Of a stretch of DNA of 64,000 bases, positions 57,725 to 64,000 are shown piece after piece. The DNA comes from Artemia franciscana (lineage: Eukaryota; Arthropoda; Branchiopoda; Anostraca; Artemiidae). A program made the translations under genes and the position numbers. The stretch spans positions 55,436,068 to 55,500,067 of the forward strand of contig NC_088866.1 of NCBI RefSeq assembly GCF_032884065.1, in the 5' to 3' direction. Numbering within the stretch: position 1 is the first letter of the stretch; each line of letters opens with the position of its first letter. Under the pieces are notes generated by a model that was not told the DNA's origin, searched no databases, and saw only the letters and a list, made by a program, of their open reading frames with translations.

Positions 57725-59720
57725 CAAGATTTAAAATAAGAGCTCTGAGTCACAAAGTCCTTCTAAATATCAAAATTCATTAAGATCCGATCATCCACTC
57801 GTAAGTTATAAATACCTAATTTTTTCTAATTTTTCCTCTCCCTTTTGCCCCCCAGATGGTCGAATCTGGGAAAACGACTTTATCAAGTCAAATTGTGCAG
57901 CTCCCTGACACGCCTACCAATTTTCATCGCCCTAGCACGTCCAGAAGCACCGAACTCGCCAAATCACTGAACCCTCCCCCCAACTCCCCCAAAGAGAGTG
58001 AATCCAGTACGATTCTGTCGATCACGTATCAAGCAGATTTGTTTATTCTATCCACTAAGCTTCCTCCCGATTCCTCCACTCCAAGTGTTTTTCCAAGATT
58101 TCCCCCTCCAACTCCCCCCTATGTCAAAAGATCTGGTCGGGATTTGAAATAAGAGCTCTGAGACATGAATTCCTTCTAAAAATCAAATTTCATTATGATC
58201 CGATCATCTATTCGTAAGATAAAAATACCCCAATTTTCATGTTTTCCAAGAATTCCGATTTCCACCTCCAACTCCCCCGAATGTCACAGGATCGGATTAG
58301 AACTTTAAAGCACAAGATCCTTCTAAATATCAAATTTCATGAAGATCTGGTCACCCTTTCGTAAGTTACAAATACCTCGATTTTCAAAATTACCCCCCCC
58401 CCCCCATTCCACTATAGAGAGCAGATCCGGTCCAGTTATGTCAGTCACGTCCGACAGGTTTCTATTCTTCCCCTCCAGTTTCATCCTGAGCTCACCGCTT
58501 TAAGTATTTTCTAAGATTTCCGGTCCCCCCAACTGCCCCCCCCCCAATTACGCTTGATCCGGTTGAGATTTAAAATAAGATATCTGAGTTACGAGGTCCT
58601 TCTAAATATGAAGTTTCATGAAGATCCGATCACTCCTTCGTAAGTTAAAAATACGTCATTTTTTCTTATTTTTCAGAATTACCCCCCCCCCCCAATTGAG
58701 CGGATTCGTTCCAATTATGTAAATCGCGTATGCAAGACTTCTGCTTATTTTTCCAACCAAGTTTCATCCCAATCCCTCCAATCTAAGCGTTTTCCATAAT
58801 TTTAGGTTTCCCCACCCCAAACTTCCCCCAATGTCACCAGATCTGGTCAGTATTTAAAATAAGAGCTTTGAGACACGATATCCTTATAAATATCAAATTT
58901 CATGGAGATCCAATCACCCGTTCGTAAGCTGAAAATACCTCATTTTTTATAATTTTTCAGAATTAACCCCCCCCCCCAACTACCCAAAAGAGAGCGGATC
59001 CGTTCTGGTTATGCCAATCATGTATCTAGGACTAGTGTTTTTTTCCCACCAAGTTTCATCTCGATCCCTCCACTCTAAGTGTTTTCCAAGTTTTAGGTTT
59101 CCCCCCCCCCAATGTCACCAGATCCGGTCGGGATTTAAAATAAGAGCTCTAAGACACGATATTCTTCTAAACATCAAATTTCATTGAGATCCGATCACCC
59201 GTTCGTAAGTTAAAAATACCTCATTTTTTCTAATTTTTAAGAATTAATCCCCCCCCAACTACCCCAAAGAGAGCGAATCAGTTCCGATTATGTCAATCAT
59301 GTATCTGGGACTTGCGCTTATTTTTCCCATCAAATTTCATCCCGATCCCTCCACTCTCAGTGTTTTCCAAGATTTTAGGTTCCCCCCCCCCCTCCAACTC
59401 CCCCCAATGCCATCAGATCCGGTCGGGATTTAAAATAAGAGCTCTGAGACACAATATCATTCCAAACATCAAATTTCATTAAGATCCAATCACCCGCTCA
59501 TAAGTTAAAAATACTTCATTTTTTCTATTTTTTCCGAATTAACCGGCCCCCCCCACCCCAGATTGTCAAATCGGGAAAACGACTATTTTTAATTAAATCT
59601 CGTCTGGTCCCTGATACGCTTGCCAAATTTCATCGTCCTAGCTTACCTGGAAGTGCCTAAAGTAGCAAAACCGGGACCGACAGACAGACAGACAGACCGT
59701 CATAATTGGCGATTTCTATA
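57725..59720 (+). repeat. Poly-C-bearing satellite array, ~282-bp unit
   Basis: The motif cgttcgtaagttaaaaatac and close variants recur at about 57,795, 58,205, 58,355, 58,635, 58,915, 59,200 and 59,490; the later spacing is about 282 bp. Each unit holds a C7-C13 tract, agatccgatcac, aaataagagctctgagac and ccatcaagtttcatcccgat-like segments. The array ends at ccgacagacagacagacaga and ccgtcataattggcgatttc near 59,705, which may be the end of a mobile element. The 98-codon frame at 57,856-58,152 lies in the repeat and is not a gene. Confidence 0.9.
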
Positions 59721-60270
59721 TGTCACTTCATTAATACCAAGTGCAATAAAAACCGTGTGATATATTCTTTAATGAAGATGCGGTAAGAATATTTCCCTCT
59801 GTCAACAAAGGATGCTATCACATCCCCTCCCTCACTTAAAAAACCTGTCCCTAAAAGTTGAAGCTTTATCTTCCAGCCAATAAACACAATAATTACCATA
59901 TCTATAACTTTTGATATTCTCATTGTTTCTAATACGTTTTCAGAGAATATTTGTTATTTAGTAGTTATTTATTATTCAAACTAGTACCCAATCTCATTGG
60001 ATGACAAACATAAAAAGATTTATATAATAATAAAGAGTGAGGATCAGTCAAAAATTTTTCCCTCCTTAAAAATTAATCCTTAAAAAAAATCTTCTCTCTC
60101 TGGCAAAAAATTCCCAAAAGCTGAAAGCTGCACCTCCATCCAACAGCGGAGGGACAAAAGACTCACCGTAGACATAGAAAAGTACGTTATTTTTCCGTTT
60201 TGGACAAAAAAATAAAAATCAGAATCTTTTTCGAAATAAGATGTTGAAGATACCTCTTTTTTGTATCTTT

Positions 60271-60302
<32 letters not shown>

Positions 60303-60715
60303 TAAAAAAAATGTTGCAACCCCTGAAGATGATCAACAATATATATATCGTGTTACCGTTCGTGGACTTGAGAACGTTAGTTTTCATAGGGATTTTTGAG
60401 ATTCCAATATTGAGAAACGTGTGAATTTTGATGTCCTTGGTAGCTTAAGGAACATCAGCACTTGACAGAAATAGTCTCATAAATGGGCACACCAATTAAA
60501 AACCTTCAGTGTATTATCTATCTTCAACCGATCTTATAGTCACATCATTCAAATATGCCAGTATCTTTATCTCTATGAGTCCCTTTTTTCCCAAAAAGCA
60601 GTCTCTGCAAACTGAAATGTCCTGGTGTCGCTCTATGTAAAAATAAATGAAAAAAGCACTATTAGTGTCTCTTTGGTAATCATTCTAGGCTGTTCTAAAC
60701 ACTAGAGACCCAATG
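59721..60715. other. Non-coding flank, poly-A run
   Basis: AT-rich DNA with a poly-A tract at about 60,274-60,302. No gene or known element recognised. Confidence 0.5.
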
Positions 60716-60885
60716 CTGAAATTAACTCACGAGGAGCTTTCTAGGTGCTTTAAGGAAGTCACCAATTGGCTGCACATTTTCAGCATGAAAAATGCTGTCT
60801 TCCCAGTGGGTAAGGTTTGGGCTATTTGGTGTTTAAAGAGTGCAATTAACGTCACTCGAGTAAAGGTCAATACGAACAGTTAGGC
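60716..60885 (+). mobile_element. Possible small LINE reverse-transcriptase fragment
   Basis: One plus-strand frame reads LTHEELSRCFKEVTNWLHIF then SMKNAVFPVGK. It is reminiscent of the segment after the YADD box in LINE reverse transcriptases (ELxxCLxxVxNWLxxNxLxLNxxKT). There is no supporting catalytic motif, so the call is weak. Confidence 0.35.
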
Positions 60886-61958
60886 TAGCCATATTGATGT
60901 CTGAAACTTAAAAGAAAAAACAAATGAAAAAATCTCAATATTCAAAAACAAAACAAATCAGTAATTTTGTATTTTATTTGTCTTAGTGCCGCTGGACCAA
61001 GCTTAGCTCAATTAAGTGATTTTAACCATTAAAACTGTGTCCGGAATACATCCCTGTATACCCTGATTCACTCAAGAAAAAAAGTGATACTAAGATACTA
61101 AGGGGAAAGTATTTTTCAAACTCCAGAGATCAATTCCAAGGGCATGTCCAGAATTTCGCTGGGGGGAGGGGGGTTAGGGTTGTATTCTGTACAAAAGACT
61201 CGAGTGGGGTTCAAACCTGGTAACCCCTCTGGAAACAGCCTTGGTCAAATCTCCCCTTCAATTGGCATCCCTGGTAAGTGCAAAGGCTGGAAGATCTTAT
61301 TCTAATTATGGGCTACTTATAATACATTGCAATATGTTTTACGAACGAAAAACTAGAATCCAACACAAAATAAAAATGTCTACGTCTGTAGAAAGGTTTA
61401 TATAAAAAATATATTATGAAATAGCTTAAGCCACTTTAAGTAACTTGTAATCCTCGAAGGAGTCTATTATGCTGTAACTAAATAAGGCTGATGAGGTGCA
61501 GTTTTAAAGCAGAGATAATCAATCAAACAGGTTTTACTATCAAGCAAAGAAGTCCGATGCCCATTTTACCGATATAATTAAAATTATGTTCTCCTTCTCG
61601 TTATTTACCAACTCTCTTGAAAAGTTGGCATATCTAGAGGATAACTATATCGTTGGCAATTGGTAATCACGGCATGCAAGCAAGAACATATCCAGGATTT
61701 TTTAGGCGGAAAAAAAAGGGGGGAGTACAAAAAAAGAAAAACACGTCAAAAATTAGTTTATATTCATTTCTGTTATGTTTTTGCGAGTCGGCCAAACACT
61801 TCGAGGGAAGGGGAGGGGTAAAACCCCCTAACCCCACCCGTGGATTGCATGCAAGGCACATACAATACGATAATATCGCATTACGAACTTTAAATATTTA
61901 CCTAATGAATTTAGTATTCGGGTCAACCATACCCTTATTCCAACTGCATATCGAAAAT
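60886..61958. other. Non-coding stretch
   Basis: No supported feature. A 220-codon plus-strand open frame (61,653-62,315) covers its end but shows no domain, has biased low-complexity starts, and overlaps a better exon candidate on the other strand. Confidence 0.45.
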
Positions 61959-62144
61959 CTAAAGCTGCCCTGCTGGACTATCTTGTGGGGGAGTACTGGC
62001 AGGTGCGTTAGATGGATAGGTCCGCGTTTCTCCTCCTTTGCTCCGACTATTCCTTCGAGTACGTTTCTTATATGGCTTCTGAGGCTGAGTTTCAGAGTTT
62101 TCTCCATTCACGCTTGGGGTCGAACCATTTGCTTCACTCTGACG
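61959..62144 (-). CDS. Candidate terminal exon of an unidentified gene
   Basis: The minus strand has a strong polypyrimidine tract and acceptor (ttttctcttcttcttctag), then a 186-nt open stretch in the first phase: RQSEANGSTPSVNGENSETQ, then PQKPYKKRTRRNSRSKGGE, then TPPQDSPAGQL and a TAG stop at 61,959. The composition (Asn, Ser and Gln, a basic KKRTRR patch, a Pro/Ser tail) resembles the disordered end of a real RNA-binding or nuclear protein rather than translated intron. I do not recognise the family. Upstream exons would lie above 62,144, where Helitrons occupy 62,789 onward. It could also be part of a decayed element. Confidence 0.4.
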   Translation of the reverse strand, partial: RQSEANGSTPSVNGENSETQPQKPYKKRTRRNSRSKGGETRTYPSNAPASTPPQDSPAGQL

Positions 62145-62788
<644 letters not shown>

Positions 62789-63101
62789 CTAGCTGTTGGG
62801 GTGGCGCGAAGCGCCACCCCAACACCTAGTTGGTGGGGCGCTTCGCGCCCCCCCAAGCCCCCCCGCGCGCGTAAGTCGTTACGCGCCATATTAGTTACGC
62901 GCCATTGTAGTTGTGTCCCTGTGTCCCACCTGTGAATATAGATAGATTTATATATGTGTTTCAAACTACGTAAATATTGCGAATATACAACATTCTTGTC
63001 TGTCCATATACAAAGCCGTATGTACTAATAATGACGTCATATGCAAACGCTCTTTTTACAAACAAACAAACATGCATACACACAACTCGTTTTTATATAG
63101 A
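62789..63101 (-). mobile_element. Complete 313-bp non-autonomous Helitron
   Basis: On the minus strand it starts TCTATATAAAAACGAGTTGT at 63,101, preceded by A, and ends with the double GC hairpin and CTAG at 62,789, followed by T. That satisfies the A/T target rule. The interior holds atgacgtcat near the 5' end, a scrap of the former helicase end (gaatgttgtatattcgcaat, about 62,975) and gtgggacacagggacacaac before the hairpins. It is a minimal deletion derivative of the family of the 2.0-kb element at 4,713. It lies directly after the stop of a helicase fragment. Confidence 0.85.
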
Positions 63102-63124
63102 TAGATAGATAGATAGATACAATA
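63102..63124. repeat. (TATC)n microsatellite
   Basis: Five or so tagatagatagataga repeats between the 313-bp Helitron and the helicase end. It probably formed the insertion target. Confidence 0.85.
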
Positions 63125-63128
63125 CAAA

Positions 63129-63636
63129 TTAACTACGTAAAACTTGTGAATATACAACAGTCTTCGCTGTCCCATTGTCTGTGCGTATAAATAGATTGTC
63201 AGGTTTACCGACCCTCAAAGATGCAACATACAATTGTACATTGGTAAAGCAATCTGTATTAAGATCTATACCGCATTTTTCTAGTGATTTCCCTTGAGCT
63301 TTGTTGATGGTGGTTGCAAATGCTAATCGAATTGGGAATTGCAATCTTTTAAATTGAAAAAGCAGATCCGTTGGAATCATGGGAATGCGAGGAATAAGAA
63401 CAGCCTCACCCTCATAAGGCCCTGTCAAGATTGTGGCCTCTATTAGGTTTTCCATTGTTTTTTTTTTACGGCAAGTCGCGTGCCATTGCAAAGCTTTGGT
63501 GGGTTGATATTTCTTAAAAGTATTATTGGTACGCCTATTTTTAGTTGTAGCACGTGTGGTGGAAACCCTGAAGGATCTATGGAATTTAAAAATTCAGATG
63601 GATAATTAACCGCTTCATTTGGTTCCAAAATACAAA
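63129..63636 (-). pseudogene. Helitron helicase C-terminus, downstream tandem copy
   Basis: The minus-strand frames read ILEPNEAVNYPSEFLNSIDP, then PPHVLQLKIGVPIILLRNI and NGTRLAV. After a frame change in an A run, [20 protein letters not shown] and [20 protein letters not shown] follow, then [20 protein letters not shown] and VVYSQVLRS with a stop. These are the last Pif1-type helicase motifs of a RepHel protein (INKAQG and VAxSRV, here VASLRV). The A-run frameshift and the SRV change to LRV suggest decay. About 508 bp are duplicated in tandem with the next entry. Confidence 0.9.
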
Positions 63637-64000
63637 TTAACTGCGTAAAACTTGCGAATATACAACATTCTTCGCTGTCCAATTGTCGCTCTATATAAAT
63701 AGATTGTCAGGTTTACCGACCCTCGAACATGCAACGTACAATTGTCCATGGGAAAAACAATCAGTATTAAGATCTATACCACATTTTTCTAATGATTGAC
63801 CTTGAGCTTTGTTAATGGTGATTGCAAATGCTAATCGAATTGGGAATTGCAATCTTTTAAATTGAAAAGGCAGATCCGTTGGAATCATGGGAATGCGAGG
63901 AATAAGAACAGCCTCACCCTCAAAAGGCCCTGTCAAGATTGTGGCCTCTATTAGGTTTTCCATTGTTGTTTTTACGGCAAGTCGAGTGCCATTGCAAAGC
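63637..64000 (-). CDS. Helitron helicase C-terminus, upstream tandem copy (runs off the window)
   Basis: The minus strand reads [20 protein letters not shown], then [20 protein letters not shown] and [20 protein letters not shown], then [10 protein letters not shown] and a stop slightly earlier than in other copies. Motifs are better kept than in the downstream copy: [11 protein letters not shown] and VACSRV are intact, and LAVKTTMEN reads through where the other copy has a shift. The N-terminal Rep domain and most of the helicase would lie beyond 64,000. It joins the downstream copy near 63,630 at a shared aatttgtatt. Confidence 0.85.

Noticed and set aside
57856-58152. 98-codon open frame with Pro/Ser-rich product
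   Set aside because: Lies entirely in the poly-C satellite; the prolines come from C tracts.

Overview
This window is animal nuclear DNA, gene-poor, intron-rich and crowded with transposons. GT-AG introns run from about 3 to 9 kb, and there are Helitrons, several LINE families, a pogo-type DNA transposon and MITEs. From memory the ~282-bp poly-C satellite, the fold-back repeats and the Helitron and LINE sequences look like those of a branchiopod crustacean such as brine shrimp (Artemia). That assignment is an inference and needs a database search.

The only host gene I can name with confidence is INTS11 (CPSF3L/IntS11), the zinc-dependent endonuclease of the Integrator complex. Its first three coding exons lie on the minus strand at 12,008-11,981, 6,931-6,834 and 2,025-1,843. 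They encode residues 1 to about 103, including the catalytic HFHLDH motif. Its last four coding exons, from the MPANGE motif to the stop, occur twice: on the minus strand at 31,912 to 15,088 and on the plus strand at 32,834 to 49,016. The middle of the gene, between about residue 103 and the last ~170 residues, was not found in the window.

The dominant structure is a giant inverted repeat. The left arm is about 12,260-32,148 and the right arm about 32,598-58,824. They flank a run of exactly 100 N (32,149-32,248) and a 349-bp unique spacer. The arms are nearly but not fully identical: the four INTS11 exons match base for base, while introns carry scattered substitutions, a 507-bp indel, smaller indels, tandem copy-number changes and a 7.0-kb block found only in the right arm (50,403-57,424). 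This looks either like two haplotypes scaffolded head to head or like a real inverted duplication. The 100-N gap favours an assembly cause.

Layout: 1-12,260 holds the 5' part of INTS11, with a MITE, a complete 2,001-bp Helitron, LINE fragments and a 501-bp MITE in its introns. 12,260-13,390 is a poly-G/C-bearing satellite. 13,650-32,148 is the left arm. 32,598-50,402 is the mirrored right arm. 50,403-57,424 is a transposon-rich block holding a LINE fragment, a 2,987-bp pogo-like element with terminal inverted repeats and another LINE fragment. 57,725-59,720 is the satellite again. 59,720-62,675 is largely featureless apart from one unidentified exon-like ORF on the minus strand. 62,676-64,000 holds a TA microsatellite, a complete 313-bp non-autonomous Helitron, and two tandem copies of a Helitron helicase 3' end that run off the window.

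No rRNA gene, intact tRNA, CRISPR array or capsid- or envelope-bearing element was recognised. Most other open frames are short shadows of repeats or introns.
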